This document shows positions 46,244-56,079 of a stretch of DNA of 64,000 nt, one piece after another. This DNA is from Bordetella avium (lineage in GTDB: Bacteria > Pseudomonadota > Gammaproteobacteria > Burkholderiales > Burkholderiaceae_B), in NCBI RefSeq assembly GCF_034424645.1, contig NZ_CP139969.1:2232001-2296000 (forward strand). The letters are read 5' to 3'. The translations under genes were made by a program, and so were the position numbers. The notes beneath the pieces are model-generated. The model had not been told where the DNA came from and searched no databases. It saw only the letters and a program-made list of their open reading frames with translations. How positions within the stretch are numbered: position 1 is the first letter of the stretch; each line of letters begins with the position of its first letter.

Positions 46244-48676
46244 TCAGTGCTTGAGCACGGGATCGTTCGACTCGACCGGCTTGCTGACCAGCGCCTCCTT
46301 GACGGGCTCTTCATCGGCCAGCGGCTCAGGTTGACGCTCCAGCGCCAGCTCAAGCACCTTGTCGATCCAGCGCACCGGCACGATTTCCAGACGGTTTTTA
46401 ACGTTATCCGGAATATCGGCGAGGTCTTTCACGTTCTCTTCGGGTATCAAGACCGTCTTGATACCACCGCGATGCGCCGCCAGGAGTTTTTCCTTCAGGC
46501 CACCGATGGGCAGCACTTCGCCGCGCAGCGTGATTTCGCCGGTCATGGCCACATCAGCACGCACCGGAATGCGCGACAAGGCGGAAACCATGGCCGTGGT
46601 GATCGCGATACCCGCCGACGGACCATCCTTGGGCGTGGCGCCTTCCGGCACGTGCACATGCATATCGTGCTTTTCAAAGACGCTATCGGCAAAGCCCAGG
46701 CGGCGGGCCCGCGAGCGCACGACCGTGCGCGCCGCTTCGACCGACTCTTTCATGACGTCGCCCAGCGAACCCGTGCGCTGAATAACGCCCTTGCCGGGCA
46801 TATCCGCCACTTCGATCGTCAACAGATCGCCGCCCACCTCAGTCCAGGCCAGGCCAGTCACTTGACCGATCTGGTTGTCTTTTTCGGCCATGCCAAAGCT
46901 GTAACGGCGCACGCCGAGGTAGTCGCTCAGATTGTCGGCATTCACCACGACAGGGGTCGCAAGCGCCGCCTCGCCCTTGTCCTGAGCCGTCAGCAACTGC
47001 TTGACGACCTTGCGGCACACCTTGCCCACTTCGCGCTCCAGCGCACGCACACCGGCTTCACGAGTGTAGTAGCGCACGATATCGCGCAAAGCGCTCTCGT
47101 CCACCGTCAGCTCGTTCTCCTTCAAGCCATTGTTCTTCATCAGCTTGGGCAGGAGGTGATCGCTGGCGATATGAATCTTTTCCTCTTCGGTGTAACCCGA
47201 TAGGCGGATGACTTCCATACGGTCCAGCAAGGCCGGGGGAATGTTCAGCGTGTTGCTCGTCGCCACGAACATCACATCGGAAAGGTCGAAATCGACCTCG
47301 ATGTAATGGTCCTGGAAAGTGTGGTTCTGTTCGGGGTCCAGCACCTCCAGCAGCGCCGACGACGGATCGCCACGGAAATCCATACCGAGCTTATCGATTT
47401 CATCGAGCAGGAAGAGCGGATTGCGCACAGCCACTTTGGACATGTTCTGCAGAATCTTGCCCGGCATCGAACCGATGTAGGTACGGCGATGGCCACGGAT
47501 CTCGGCCTCATCGCGCACACCGCCCAGCGCCATGCGCACAAACTTGCGGTTCGTGGCCTTGGCGATGGATTGGCCAAGCGAGGTCTTGCCGACGCCCGGA
47601 GGACCGACCAGACACAGAATGGGCGCCTTGACCTTGTCGACGCGCTGCTGCACCGCGAGATATTCGACGATGCGCTCTTTGACCTTCTCGAGGCCATAGT
47701 GGTCATCGTCCAGCACGCGTTCGGCGTTAGCGATCGAGTTGTTGATCTTGCTCTTTTTCTTCCAGGGAAGATTGATGAGCGTATCGATGTAATTGCGCAC
47801 CACGGTGGCTTCTGCCGACATGGGCGACATCAGCTTGAGCTTCTTGAGTTCGCCATCCGCCTTTTTGCGCGCCTCTTTAGGCATATGCGCGGCGATGATT
47901 TTCTTCTCAAGCTCTTCGAGATCGGCGCCTTCCTCGCCTTCGCCCAACTCCTTCTGAATGGCCTTGACCTGCTCATTCAGGTAGTAATCGCGCTGGCTCT
48001 TTTCCATCTGCTTCTTCACACGGCCGCGAATACGCTTCTCGACCTGAAGAATGTCGATCTCCGTTTCCAGCTGGGTAAGCAGGGCTTCCAGGCGCTCGGC
48101 GGTCGGCACGATCTCCAGCATTTTCTGCTTTTGCTCGAGCTTGAGCGGCAGGTGGGCGGCAATCGTGTCGGCCAGACGGCCGGCGTCGTCGATACCCGCC
48201 AACGAGGTCAGAATCTCGGGCGGAATCTTCTTGTTGAGTTTTACGTACTGCTCAAACTGGGCCACGATGGCGCGGCGCAAGGCCTCGGTTTCGGGGCCAG
48301 TCTCGGTGTCGGGCTCGATCAGGCTGACTTCGCACGTAAAGTGCGATTCGCCGTCCACGACGCGGTTGATGCGCGCGCGCTGCGTACCCTCGACCAGCAC
48401 TTTGACGGTGCCGTCGGGCAGTTTGAGCATCTGGAGGATGCTGGCCACGCAGCCGATTTCATACACATCCTCAGGCGTCGGATCATCCTTACCCGCGGAT
48501 TTCTGCGCCACCAACATGATGCTCTTGCCGGCTTCCATGGCGATTTCCAGCGCACGGATCGAGCGCGGACGGCCCACGAATAGCGGGATGACCATGTGCG
48601 GAAACACCACCACGTCGCGCAAGGGCAACAAAGGCAGGTCGATAGGATCTGAAGGCAGGGTCTGGCTTGCAGACAT
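46244..48676 (-). CDS. lon: ATP-dependent protease Lon
   Basis: Homo-oligomeric AAA+ protease that clears misfolded and regulatory proteins; 810 residues. The N-terminal substrate domain opens [20 protein letters not shown]. The ATPase has Walker [12 protein letters not shown] and Walker [11 protein letters not shown]. The protease domain has the Ser-Lys dyad in [11 protein letters not shown] and [14 protein letters not shown]. The ATG has GAGGAAC upstream. It is separated from clpX by a terminator and has its own sigma-32-like promoter, so it is induced separately. Confidence 0.98.
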   Translation of the reverse strand: MSASQTLPSDPIDLPLLPLRDVVVFPHMVIPLFVGRPRSIRALEIAMEAGKSIMLVAQKSAGKDDPTPEDVYEIGCVASILQMLKLPDGTVKVLVEGTQRARINRVVDGESHFTCEVSLIEPDTETGPETEALRRAIVAQFEQYVKLNKKIPPEILTSLAGIDDAGRLADTIAAHLPLKLEQKQKMLEIVPTAERLEALLTQLETEIDILQVEKRIRGRVKKQMEKSQRDYYLNEQVKAIQKELGEGEEGADLEELEKKIIAAHMPKEARKKADGELKKLKLMSPMSAEATVVRNYIDTLINLPWKKKSKINNSIANAERVLDDDHYGLEKVKERIVEYLAVQQRVDKVKAPILCLVGPPGVGKTSLGQSIAKATNRKFVRMALGGVRDEAEIRGHRRTYIGSMPGKILQNMSKVAVRNPLFLLDEIDKLGMDFRGDPSSALLEVLDPEQNHTFQDHYIEVDFDLSDVMFVATSNTLNIPPALLDRMEVIRLSGYTEEEKIHIASDHLLPKLMKNNGLKENELTVDESALRDIVRYYTREAGVRALEREVGKVCRKVVKQLLTAQDKGEAALATPVVVNADNLSDYLGVRRYSFGMAEKDNQIGQVTGLAWTEVGGDLLTIEVADMPGKGVIQRTGSLGDVMKESVEAARTVVRSRARRLGFADSVFEKHDMHVHVPEGATPKDGPSAGIAITTAMVSALSRIPVRADVAMTGEITLRGEVLPIGGLKEKLLAAHRGGIKTVLIPEENVKDLADIPDNVKNRLEIVPVRWIDKVLELALERQPEPLADEEPVKEALVSKPVESNDPVLKH

Positions 48677-48749
48677 AGTGAGTTCCTCAGAGTGAATGAG
48701 AGGGACACAAGGGCCGCAACATCAAATGAGCCCCAGGTCGGTTACGTCT

Positions 48750-48778
48750 GATATGGGAACAATAGCCCAAAAATCAAG
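48750..48778 (-). promoter_or_regulatory. Heat-shock (sigma-32-like) promoter of lon
   Basis: On the minus strand CTTGAT (48778-48773) and CCCATATC (48757-48750) are 15 bases apart, close to the sigma-32 consensus CTTGAAA-N(11-16)-CCCCATNT. It lies about 75 bases before the lon start. Confidence 0.65.
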
Positions 48779-48805
48779 ATGCAGATTGCCTCTCGACATC
48801 AAGAT

Positions 48806-48832
48806 ATAAAAAAACCCGTCAAAGACGGGTTT
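48806..48832 (-). terminator. Terminator of clpX
   Basis: On the minus strand AAACCCGTC-TTT-GACGGGTTT is a perfect nine-base stem continued by a T-run (GGGTTTTTTTATATC). It starts 19 bases after the clpX stop. Confidence 0.92.
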
Positions 48833-48850
48833 TGCGTGGATGCTGCCGCC

Positions 48851-50149
48851 TCAGGCCGCCGCGTCACGGACCTCGCCTTGGGCCGACTCATCGGACCCTG
48901 CGACTTCATCTGCGTAAATAAGCAAAGGCTTGCCATCACCCTCGATGACATTGGCATCGACCACCACGCGGCGGATATTGCCTGCCGTCGGCAAATCGTA
49001 CATGGTGTCGAGCAAGGCCGATTCCAGGATGGAACGCAAACCACGCGCGCCGGTTTTACGCTGCAGCGCCTTGCGAGCAATGGCGTGCAGGGCGTCAGGA
49101 CGGATGTCCAATTCGGCGCTCTCCATAGCAAACAGTTTCTGGAACTGCTTGATAAGGGCATTCTTGGGCTCGGTGAGAATCTGCACCAGAGCGGCCTCGT
49201 CAAGTTCATCCAGCGTCGCGACGACGGGAAGACGACCGACCAGTTCGGGAATAAGACCAAACTTAATCAGATCTTCAGGTTCTGCCTCGCCGAACAGCTC
49301 GCCGACACCGCGCTCGGACTTGGCGCGCACTGCAGCCGAAAAACCGATGCCCGACTTCTCGGTGCGGTCGCGGATAACCTTTTCCAGACCATCGAAGGCA
49401 CCGCCCACGATGAACAGGATGTTGGTCGTATCAACTTGCACAAAATCCTGATTGGGATGCTTGCGCCCGCCCTGGGGAGGCACCGAAGCCACCGTACCCT
49501 CGATCAGTTTCAGAAGCGCCTGCTGCACGCCCTCACCCGACACGTCGCGCGTGATCGAGGGGTTATCGGATTTGCGTGAAATCTTGTCAATTTCATCGAT
49601 GTAGATAATGGCGCGCTGCGCCTTCTCAACATCGTAATTGCAGTTCTGCAACAGCTTCTGAATGATGTTTTCGACGTCCTCGCCCACGTAACCCGCTTCG
49701 GTAAGCGTGGTCGCGTCGGCCATGACGAAGGGAACATTCAACATGCGAGCAAGCGTCTGGGCCAGCAGGGTCTTGCCCGAGCCTGTCGGCCCGATCAGCA
49801 TGATGTTGCTCTTGGAGAGCTCGACCTCATCGCCCTTGATTTCGCCGTGACGAATGCGCTTGTAATGGTTATAGACAGCAACCGCCAGCATACGCTTGGG
49901 GCCGGTCTGACCAATTACATATTGGTCCAGGAAGGATTTGATCTCAACCGGAGTGGGCAATTCGGAACGAATCGCCGCGCGCGCGGTTGCCTGCGCTTCC
50001 TCGCGGATGATGTCATTGCACAGGTCGATGCACTCATCACAGATGAATACGGATGGACCTGCGATCAGCTTGCGGACCTCATGCTGGCTCTTATTGCAGA
50101 AAGAGCAATGCAGCACTTTTGCGTCTGCCGATCCCTTTTTTTCAGGCAT
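48851..50149 (-). CDS. clpX: ClpXP protease ATPase subunit ClpX
   Basis: AAA+ unfoldase that feeds proteins to ClpP; 432 residues. The N-terminal zinc-binding domain has CSFC and CDECIDLC, the ATPase has Walker [15 protein letters not shown] and Walker [12 protein letters not shown]. The pore loop is GYVGED, and the ClpP-docking loop region near SGIGFSAAV holds IGF. It lies 103 bases after clpP, with a hairpin in the gap. Confidence 0.98.
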   Translation of the reverse strand: MPEKKGSADAKVLHCSFCNKSQHEVRKLIAGPSVFICDECIDLCNDIIREEAQATARAAIRSELPTPVEIKSFLDQYVIGQTGPKRMLAVAVYNHYKRIRHGEIKGDEVELSKSNIMLIGPTGSGKTLLAQTLARMLNVPFVMADATTLTEAGYVGEDVENIIQKLLQNCNYDVEKAQRAIIYIDEIDKISRKSDNPSITRDVSGEGVQQALLKLIEGTVASVPPQGGRKHPNQDFVQVDTTNILFIVGGAFDGLEKVIRDRTEKSGIGFSAAVRAKSERGVGELFGEAEPEDLIKFGLIPELVGRLPVVATLDELDEAALVQILTEPKNALIKQFQKLFAMESAELDIRPDALHAIARKALQRKTGARGLRSILESALLDTMYDLPTAGNIRRVVVDANVIEGDGKPLLIYADEVAGSDESAQGEVRDAAA

Positions 50150-50175
50150 AAGTGGTTCTAGTCTCTAGTAGAAGA

Positions 50176-50201
50176 TGCTTCCCCTGGACCCAGGGGAAGC
50201 A
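50176..50201 (-). other. Perfect hairpin between clpP and clpX
   Basis: TGCTTCCCCTGG (50176-50187) pairs with CCAGGGGAAGCA (50190-50201) with a two-base centre. There is no T-run, so it may be a processing, attenuation or stability element that adjusts clpX relative to clpP. Confidence 0.5.
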
Positions 50202-50252
50202 CTTAACGCTTATCAGACGTGCAGTCAGAGCCCGCCGCCAGCCAAATATACG

Positions 50253-50906
50253 TCAGACGTCTTCGCGGCGTGCCAGAACCTTGTCTACCAGACCATACGA
50301 TAGCGCATCTTCAGCAGACATGAAGGTGTCGCGCTCGGTGTCTATGGCGATGCGTTCCATGGACTGGCCAGTGTTCTCAGCCAGAATCCGGTTCAGACGC
50401 TCGCGCAAATCCAGGATTTCCTTAGCCTGGATCTGGATGTCGCTGGCCTGCCCCTGAGCACCACCCGACGGCTGGTGAATCATGATACGGGAGTTAGGCA
50501 AGGAGAAACGCTTGCCCTTCTTGCCCGCAGCCAGCAAAAAGGCGCCCATGCTCGCCGCCAGGCCCGTGCACAAGGTGGACACATCGGGCTTGACGAACTG
50601 CATGGTGTCGAAAATGGCCATTCCGGCATACACCGACCCGCCAGGCGAGTTGATGTAGAAGGAAATGTCCTTATCAGGATTCTCCGATTCCAGGAACAGC
50701 AGCTGGGCGACGACCAGATTGGCCGTGGCGTCATTGACCGGCCCGACCAAAAAGATCAGGCGCTCGCGCAACAGGCGCGAATAAATGTCGTAGGCGCGCT
50801 CGCCGCGTCCGGACTGCTCCACAACCATCGGGATATAGCCCAATCCGGTGGGCGTCACCGACGCCCCGCCGTACATTGCCGCATAGAAATCGGTGAATCT
50901 CTGCAT
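50253..50906 (-). CDS. clpP: ClpP serine protease subunit
   Basis: Proteolytic subunit of ClpXP/ClpAP; 217 residues. The catalytic serine is in [14 protein letters not shown], histidine in [13 protein letters not shown], and aspartate further on in [28 protein letters not shown] is the family N-terminal region. It starts two bases after the tig stop, so tig and clpP are probably one transcript. Confidence 0.98.
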   Translation of the reverse strand: MQRFTDFYAAMYGGASVTPTGLGYIPMVVEQSGRGERAYDIYSRLLRERLIFLVGPVNDATANLVVAQLLFLESENPDKDISFYINSPGGSVYAGMAIFDTMQFVKPDVSTLCTGLAASMGAFLLAAGKKGKRFSLPNSRIMIHQPSGGAQGQASDIQIQAKEILDLRERLNRILAENTGQSMERIAIDTERDTFMSAEDALSYGLVDKVLARREDV

Positions 50907-50908
50907 AG

Positions 50909-52219
50909 TTATGCCATCCCCATCAACTGATCGAAGGGAACCTTCTCATCGGTTACCTTGGCCTTTTCCAGCACGTAGGCCACCACGTTGTCTTCCAGCA
51001 CGATCGCTTCGATTTCGGCGCGACGCTGACGATCCGACAGATAGTAGCTGACAACCTGAGCAGGCTGCTCGTAGTTCTGAGCGAACTCTTCGATGCGGGC
51101 GCGAACCTGCTCGGGCTTGGCCTGCAACTGCTGCTGCTTGACCAGCTCGGAAACTAGCAGACCCAGGCGCACGCGACGCTCGGATTCGACGGCGAACACT
51201 TCGGCAGGCATGGGCATGCTGTCGGCATTCGGCACACCGCGCTGTTTGAGCTCTTCACGAGCCTGAGCGATGCGGCCTTGCACGTCGTTGTCGACCAGAG
51301 ACTTGGGCACGTCGAACTTGGCGGCCTCGACCAGCGCATCCATGACGCTGGTCTTGGTGCGGCCTTGCGAACGGACCTTCACTTCACGCTCGATATTGCC
51401 ACGGATGTCAGCCTTGAGCTTTTCGACATCGGCGTCGGCCTGGCCCAGCGACTTGGCGAACTCGGCATCGACGACGGGCAGAACAGCCTCGGCCACTTCC
51501 TTGACGGTGATGGTGAATTCAGCCGTCTTACCGGCGACTTCCTTACCCTGGTAGTCCTCAGGGAAGCTGAGCGGGAAAACCTTGGTGTCACCTGCCTTCA
51601 GGCCGCGAGCGGCTTCCTCGAACTCAGGCAGCATGCGGCCTTGACCCAGGATGAAGGGGAAGTTCTCGGCCTTGCCGCCTTCGAAAGGCACGCCGTCGAT
51701 GGTGCCGGCGAAATCGAGAACGATGCGGTCATCGTCTTGCGCGGCGCGGCCTTCGCGGGTTTCATAGCTGGCGCGTTGCTTGCGCAGGACATCCAGCGTC
51801 TTGTCGACTTCCGCGTCGGTGACTTCAGTTTCATAGCGCGTGACGGCCAGATCGGACAGGTCAGGCACAGCGACTTCCGGATAAACCTCGAAAGTGGCCG
51901 AGAAGGCCAGCGTGTTCTCGTCCACGCCTTCCGTCTTGGGCTCGAGCGAAGGGCTTCCCGCCACGCGCAACTGGGCGGCTTCGACGGCTTGCTCAAAGGC
52001 ACGGGCGACTTGGGAATTGATCACGTCATAGCGGACGCTCGGACCATGGCTGCGCTCGAGCATGGCCATCGGCGCCTTGCCGGGACGGAAGCCGGGCACC
52101 TTGGCGGTACGGGCCACGCGCTTGAGCTGCGCCTGGACTTCCTTTTCCACGTCGGCCACCGAAATGGCCAGATCAACACGGCGCTCCAGGCCGGAGAGGG
52201 TTTCAACCACAGGCTGCAT
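50909..52219 (-). CDS. tig: Trigger factor
   Basis: Ribosome-associated chaperone and peptidyl-prolyl isomerase; 436 residues (432 in E. coli). The ribosome-docking signature appears as [14 protein letters not shown], the FKBP-type middle domain around [19 protein letters not shown], and the helical C-terminal arm follows. The ATG at 52219 gives [15 protein letters not shown]; a 74-codon in-frame extension upstream has no support. First gene of the tig-clpP-(clpX) group. Confidence 0.97.
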   Translation of the reverse strand: MQPVVETLSGLERRVDLAISVADVEKEVQAQLKRVARTAKVPGFRPGKAPMAMLERSHGPSVRYDVINSQVARAFEQAVEAAQLRVAGSPSLEPKTEGVDENTLAFSATFEVYPEVAVPDLSDLAVTRYETEVTDAEVDKTLDVLRKQRASYETREGRAAQDDDRIVLDFAGTIDGVPFEGGKAENFPFILGQGRMLPEFEEAARGLKAGDTKVFPLSFPEDYQGKEVAGKTAEFTITVKEVAEAVLPVVDAEFAKSLGQADADVEKLKADIRGNIEREVKVRSQGRTKTSVMDALVEAAKFDVPKSLVDNDVQGRIAQAREELKQRGVPNADSMPMPAEVFAVESERRVRLGLLVSELVKQQQLQAKPEQVRARIEEFAQNYEQPAQVVSYYLSDRQRRAEIEAIVLEDNVVAYVLEKAKVTDEKVPFDQLMGMA

Positions 52220-52398
52220 TAAAAGACCTATTTTCCGAGGGATGAAAAGAAAACGAAACGGGTAAACGTGCAATTTTACCGGAAAGTGGGCAGAGAGCCC
52301 GAAACCCGGCCACGAGGGCTTTGCGCCGGGCCCCAGAATCGCCGCCGGCATTGCTAGAATGCGAACCGCCTGATTCCCATACCCCAAGGCTCGCAACG

Positions 52399-52977
52399 AT
52401 GAATGCTCACCAATCTCACCGACCCGGCATCCTGTCCGCACTAATATTCAGCTCACGCTGGCTGCAGCTCCCCCTCTACCTTGGCCTGATCGTCGCCCAA
52501 GGTGTGTATGTCTTCCTGTTTTTGAAGGAACTCTGGCATCTCGTTTCGCATACCAGCACCTTCGGCGAACAGGACATCATGCTCATTGTCCTTGGGCTGA
52601 TCGATGTCGTGATGATTTCCAACCTGCTAGTCATGGTGATCGTGGGCGGCTATGAGACCTTTGTCTCGCGCCTGCGCCTCGAGAACCATCCTGACCAGCC
52701 AGAGTGGCTAAGCCACGTCAACGCCAGCGTACTGAAAGTCAAACTGGCAATGGCCATCATTGGCATCTCGTCTATTCACCTGCTTCGCACCTTCATAGAG
52801 GCAGGCAATCTGGGTTCCACCGGCGCGCGCTTCACGGAAACCGGGGTGATGTGGCAAACCATCATCCATGTCGTATTCATCTTGTCGGCCATCGGCATCG
52901 CCTTTGTCGACAAGCTGACGAACAGCGGCTCGCACCATGCTCACCACGCCGGCGGCAGTCCGCACAAGCGACACTGA
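52399..52977 (+). CDS. UPF0114 (YqhA-like) membrane protein
   Basis: A 192-residue inner-membrane protein of the UPF0114/TIGR00645 family. Four hydrophobic segments are visible (LQLPLYLGLIVAQGVYVFLF; IMLIVLGLIDVVMISNLLVMVIVGGYETF; LAMAIIGISSIHLLRTF; IIHVVFILSAIGIAFVDKL), with the family signature GGYETFVSRL. The C-terminus is histidine-rich (SHHAHHAGGSPHKRH), which could bind a metal. The function of the family is unknown. A strong terminator follows. Confidence 0.88.
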   Translation: MNAHQSHRPGILSALIFSSRWLQLPLYLGLIVAQGVYVFLFLKELWHLVSHTSTFGEQDIMLIVLGLIDVVMISNLLVMVIVGGYETFVSRLRLENHPDQPEWLSHVNASVLKVKLAMAIIGISSIHLLRTFIEAGNLGSTGARFTETGVMWQTIIHVVFILSAIGIAFVDKLTNSGSHHAHHAGGSPHKRH

Positions 52978-53003
52978 GCTGGCGCCAAGCCGCACAGCCC
53001 GTT

Positions 53004-53037
53004 AATGCAAAAGCCCCATCACTGGGGCTTTTGCATT
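53004..53037. terminator. Bidirectional terminator between the UPF0114 gene and a cold-shock gene
   Basis: AATGCAAAAGCCCC (53004-53017) and GGGGCTTTTGCATT (53024-53037) form a perfect 14-base stem with an ATCACT loop and A/T-rich shoulders, serving both convergent genes. Confidence 0.9.
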
Positions 53038-53046
53038 ATCAGACCA

Positions 53047-53253
53047 TCAAACAATAACCTTGATGTCTTTCGCGCTTGGACCTTTCGGCCCCTCTCCGAT
53101 TTCGAAAGACACACGCTGATTCTCTTGCAGTGACTTGTAACCCTCGCTGCGGATCTCGGAATAGTGCGCAAAGAGATCTTTGCCACCGTCGTCGGGCAAG
53201 ATGAAACCGTAACCCTTCTCAGCGTTAAACCACTTAACAATACCGGTTGCCAT
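53047..53253 (-). CDS. Cold-shock protein (CspA family), copy 1
   Basis: A 68-residue single-stranded nucleic-acid chaperone. [18 protein letters not shown] carries RNP1 (KGYGFI) and DLFAHYSEI carries RNP2. The ATG at 53253 has AAGGAC eight bases upstream; the longer open frame is not used. It ends ten bases from a bidirectional terminator. A long leader (to about 53400) could hold a temperature-responsive structure. Confidence 0.95.
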   Translation of the reverse strand: MATGIVKWFNAEKGYGFILPDDGGKDLFAHYSEIRSEGYKSLQENQRVSFEIGEGPKGPSAKDIKVIV

Positions 53254-53508
53254 GAACTGTCCTTCAACCAAAGCAGCGATTGCTCGCGGGATGCAAGACG
53301 CCAAGGAGGGGGGACGGGAAACACGCTTGCGACATAGGACCTGACCGCATCGCTTGACCTCGCCAGGTCAGTGTAGGAGTGTTTTTGCGCAACGGTCAAA
53401 CTCTAATACTCGTCCAATTCTTTTGATACAAAAGATACATTTAGAATTAATTTTGAAGCTGCTCGTCGGTCCAACACAACAGGCAACCCGGTTTTCATTC
53501 CAAACGCT

Positions 53509-54054
53509 TCAGCCGGAAAACCCGCCTTTGTCGAGAAAATACTGTTCTGCAACTGAGGTGTCACGCCCAAGACTGGCATTCCTATGAGGAAAGCGGCCAA
53601 ACTGCGCAATAACATCGCGATGAACAATTGCATACCGCAACGTTTCACCACCGAACTGAGTCATTAATCTGACACACTCGTCTTGATCGGCGAGATTTTC
53701 AGCATGTTCATACGGCAAATAAACGAAAGGCCTTAATTGCATTTCGATTTTTAAATCGAATCCGTTTACAAGCGCACGGCGGGCAATCGCCAGCGCAAGT
53801 CCATCGGTCGCAAACATATGCCCGGTTCCGCGGAAGGCGTTGCGCGGAAACTGATCCAGCAGAATAAGCAAGCCCAACACCCCCTCCGGACTCTGCTCCC
53901 AGGATGCCAACTCACCGCGTGCGGCCGCGTAATGCAAGGCCAGAAAACGCTCGCGGAACTCGTGATCAAACGCATCATCGCGGGCAAACCAGCGGCGGGG
54001 CCCCGCCTCACGCCAAAAGCCGACGACGTCGGCGGCCAATGCATTGCCAAACAT
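53509..54054 (-). CDS. DUF924-family protein
   Basis: A 181-residue protein of the DUF924 family: VVGFWREAGPRRWFARDDAFD, LGLLILLDQFPRNAFRGT, and MQLRPFVYLPYEHAENLADQ match its conserved blocks, which form a helical TPR-like fold. The family has no assigned biochemical role. It has no co-directional close neighbour; the 255 bases downstream hold nothing recognisable. Confidence 0.82.
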   Translation of the reverse strand: MFGNALAADVVGFWREAGPRRWFARDDAFDHEFRERFLALHYAAARGELASWEQSPEGVLGLLILLDQFPRNAFRGTGHMFATDGLALAIARRALVNGFDLKIEMQLRPFVYLPYEHAENLADQDECVRLMTQFGGETLRYAIVHRDVIAQFGRFPHRNASLGRDTSVAEQYFLDKGGFSG

Positions 54055-54104
54055 GGGTATCTCCTGTGCTAAGGGTTCCAGCCAGGCAGGCCGTCACCCG
54101 CCCA

Positions 54105-54235
54105 GTGCCTCGAGGGGCGCAGGGCCCGAAGCATGATGCCGCAGGGGGAATCCCCCGCGCCGCCCAGGCTTGCCCGCCGCGGGGGACTCCCCCGTCGAAA
54201 GCGGCCAAGCGTCCGAGAGTTAGGGTATCTGAACG
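54105..54235. repeat. GC-rich palindromic intergenic element
   Basis: Two near-identical units, GGGGGA-A-TCCCCC (54144-54156) and CGGGGGA-C-TCCCCCG (54180-54194), lie 24 bases apart. The inner arms also pair with each other (TCCCCCGCG at 54151-54159 with CGCGGGGGA at 54178-54186), so alternative foldings exist. No gene is seen in the interval. The pattern is that of a dispersed intergenic repeat, but only one copy is present in this window. Confidence 0.45.
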
Positions 54236-54286
54236 AAACCGATCTGTAAGCGCCCAAGGCCTGTACAAATGCGGCAAAAAGACAAC

Positions 54287-54311
54287 AAAAAAGCCCCTTG
54301 CGGGGCTTTTT
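54287..54311 (-). terminator. Terminator of cold-shock gene copy 2
   Basis: On the minus strand AAAAAGCCCC and GGGGCTTTTTT pair around a four-base loop and end in a T-run. It lies 21 bases after the gene. Confidence 0.88.
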
Positions 54312-54331
54312 GCGACCAAAACTCAGCTAAT

Positions 54332-54535
54332 TTAGATCAGCTGGATCTTGGTGGCTTGGGGGCCCTTGGGGCCCATGGCGGTGACGTAGCTCACGCGCTG
54401 GTTCTCTTCAAGGGTCTTGAAGCCATTGGATTGAATCTCGGAGAAGTGGGCGAACAGGTCCTTACCACCCGATTCCGGGGTGATGAAGCCATAGCCTTTC
54501 TCTGCGTTGAACCACTTAACGACGCCGGTTTCCAT
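54332..54535 (-). CDS. Cold-shock protein (CspA family), copy 2
   Basis: A 67-residue cold-shock domain protein, [20 protein letters not shown] with RNP1 KGYGFI and RNP2 DLFAHFSEI. It is about 65 percent identical by eye to the copy at 53047-53253. The ATG at 54535 has AGGA about nine bases upstream. The C-terminus ATKIQLI resembles CspA of other Burkholderiales. The sequence before it is an untranslated leader. Confidence 0.95.
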   Translation of the reverse strand: METGVVKWFNAEKGYGFITPESGGKDLFAHFSEIQSNGFKTLEENQRVSYVTAMGPKGPQATKIQLI

Positions 54536-54842
54536 ACTGTATTTCCTAAGATAGTGGGCGCTATGCGCCCGGAGAAACGATGCAATCAAGGAGGGGACAG
54601 CAGAACAATAACGGACGCCGAAAAAGGCACGGCACTGCACAAACTTCGCAACACTTGATCTCTCGTGCCGTCACTATCGTCAGGTTCCTCTCCCAAGTCA
54701 AGATAATCCATAAAATTACGTCTGAAGAATGCAACAAATAGAAACTGCCGTTACTGGCTGCTTAATATGTGCGCAAATATTTGCACAAGTCCTATTTACT
54801 AATAATCAACAGCATGCGAGCGTAACTATGGTAAGAATTTGA
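54536..54842. other. Leader and promoter region of cold-shock gene 2, no gene
   Basis: A 307-base, fairly AT-rich interval. It probably holds the long 5' leader of the cold-shock gene and its promoter. GCAAATATTTGC (54773-54784) is a perfect 12-base palindrome flanked by partly symmetrical TGTG and ACA. No coding potential is convincing. Confidence 0.5.
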
Positions 54843-55163
54843 TCACTCTTCGAGCGGCACACCCAACAGGTCCATCGCGGCAGCAAAGCAGTCCACATCA
54901 GCACAGAAAAACACGACAACATCCGAGGGATTGAGGTTATCCAGCACCTCGTCGATTTGCTCTTGAGCACCTTCCGTTGAATCCACTGAGGCGGCATGAA
55001 TCGACGCTCCCTGAGACAATGCCTCGGGCGGCACGAAATCTGGAATCGTGTCAAGATCCGGCGCGCCCAGCACCAGATAAATACCAAAGCGAGCACCATC
55101 CATCGTGGCCTCAAGGCTGATGCCCGATTCAAATTCGCCAATCTGGCGGCTGGTGATTTCCAT
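54843..55163 (-). CDS. Uncharacterised acidic protein
   Basis: A 106-residue soluble acidic protein, no membrane segment or signal peptide. It reads MEITSRQIGEFESGISLEAT..., with VVVFFCADVDCFAAAMDLLG near the C-terminus. The start has AGGAAG eight bases upstream and codon use is ordinary, so translation is likely. No family recognised. It is not closely linked to any gene. Confidence 0.65.
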   Translation of the reverse strand: MEITSRQIGEFESGISLEATMDGARFGIYLVLGAPDLDTIPDFVPPEALSQGASIHAASVDSTEGAQEQIDEVLDNLNPSDVVVFFCADVDCFAAAMDLLGVPLEE

Positions 55164-55382
55164 GTGTGCTTCCTGATAGGGGGAGCGCCGCGCCGGAAGT
55201 GCTTGGGCACGGGCAGTGGCGAACAAATATAGCGGTCATTAATACTGCGCTACCCGGCCGGCTTCGCAAGGTCAACGCCCCCCTCTGCGTACAGGCAGGG
55301 GGATGCGCATTATAGGCGCCCAGATGACTGAGGTAGCCGCCTTCCATTCCCAGTCTGCGCTCCGCGGAGTCACTCGGCGCGC

Positions 55383-55643
55383 TTGGCGCCGGCTAAACCT
55401 CAGCCGATCCGTGAAAACAGGCTTATTGCTCAGGCGACCCTTGCACTGCTATCTATGACGGCGTTGAGCGCCAGCGCGATTGCCGCAGACAACGTCGAAC
55501 CGAACAACCTGCCATTTCGGGATGTCCAGATCACTTCCGAGGCGCCCACATCGCGGACACAGATCGAAGAGCAACTGCGCCAGGCTAAAGCCGATGGGGA
55601 ATACACCTTTGGCGAGTTGGACTACCCTCCAAGCAACAACTAA
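55383..55643 (+). CDS. DUF4148-type small exported protein
   Basis: An 86-residue product with a probable signal peptide (LIAQATLALLSMTALSASAIAAD) followed by a short mature part ending SRTQIEEQLRQAKADGEYTF and GELDYPPSNN, the hallmark of DUF4148, a periplasmic family frequent in Burkholderiales. The only in-frame start candidates before the signal peptide are a TTG at 55383 or a non-standard codon, and the ribosome site is weak, so the 5' end is uncertain. A strong terminator follows. Confidence 0.7.
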   Translation: MAPAKPQPIRENRLIAQATLALLSMTALSASAIAADNVEPNNLPFRDVQITSEAPTSRTQIEEQLRQAKADGEYTFGELDYPPSNN

Positions 55644-55682
55644 GTCGTAAGCACCCAGCGAACCGCAAGGCCCCTGGCATTA

Positions 55683-55712
55683 AGCAGAGCGCCGCCGGCG
55701 CTCTGCTTTTTA
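55683..55712 (+). terminator. Terminator after the DUF4148 gene
   Basis: AGCAGAGCGCC (55683-55693) pairs with GGCGCTCTGCT (55697-55707) around GCC, followed by TTTTT. Confidence 0.92.
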
Positions 55713-56079
55713 TATCAACCCTAGCCGGCCAAAACGCCTCGTTCGCTGTACTTCGAAACAGTACGATATAAGTAAAAACCCGCATCTCAGGTCCGCTTAC
55801 TGCTTTTTTCACACCCGGCACGAAGTGCAGAACATTTGATTTTTCGCAATATTTTTGGTGACTCCGTCTTAAAAACTAATACAGTAAAGCCTTCATTTTT
55901 TGGGCTTGTTTCATAAGATTTATGTCATTTTGACGACAAAAAATCCAGCCAAGCTCAAATTCCCTTAGCAGCTTCATGGATAACAATGAGCTGCCGGCCA
56001 GCCACCGCCGTCAGCCCGGAACTAATCGGGGCGACTTGATCTAAGCAAACAGGGCCCTGTTAGACCAAAGTGGATCAAG
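55713..56079. promoter_or_regulatory. AT-rich upstream region of the ABC transporter with a perfect palindrome
   Basis: No gene is evident. AACAGGGCCCTGTT (56048-56061) is a perfect 14-base palindrome 18 bases before the GTG start of the ABC transporter, a good place for a repressor. The AT-rich part 55740-55970 probably holds promoters. Confidence 0.5.
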
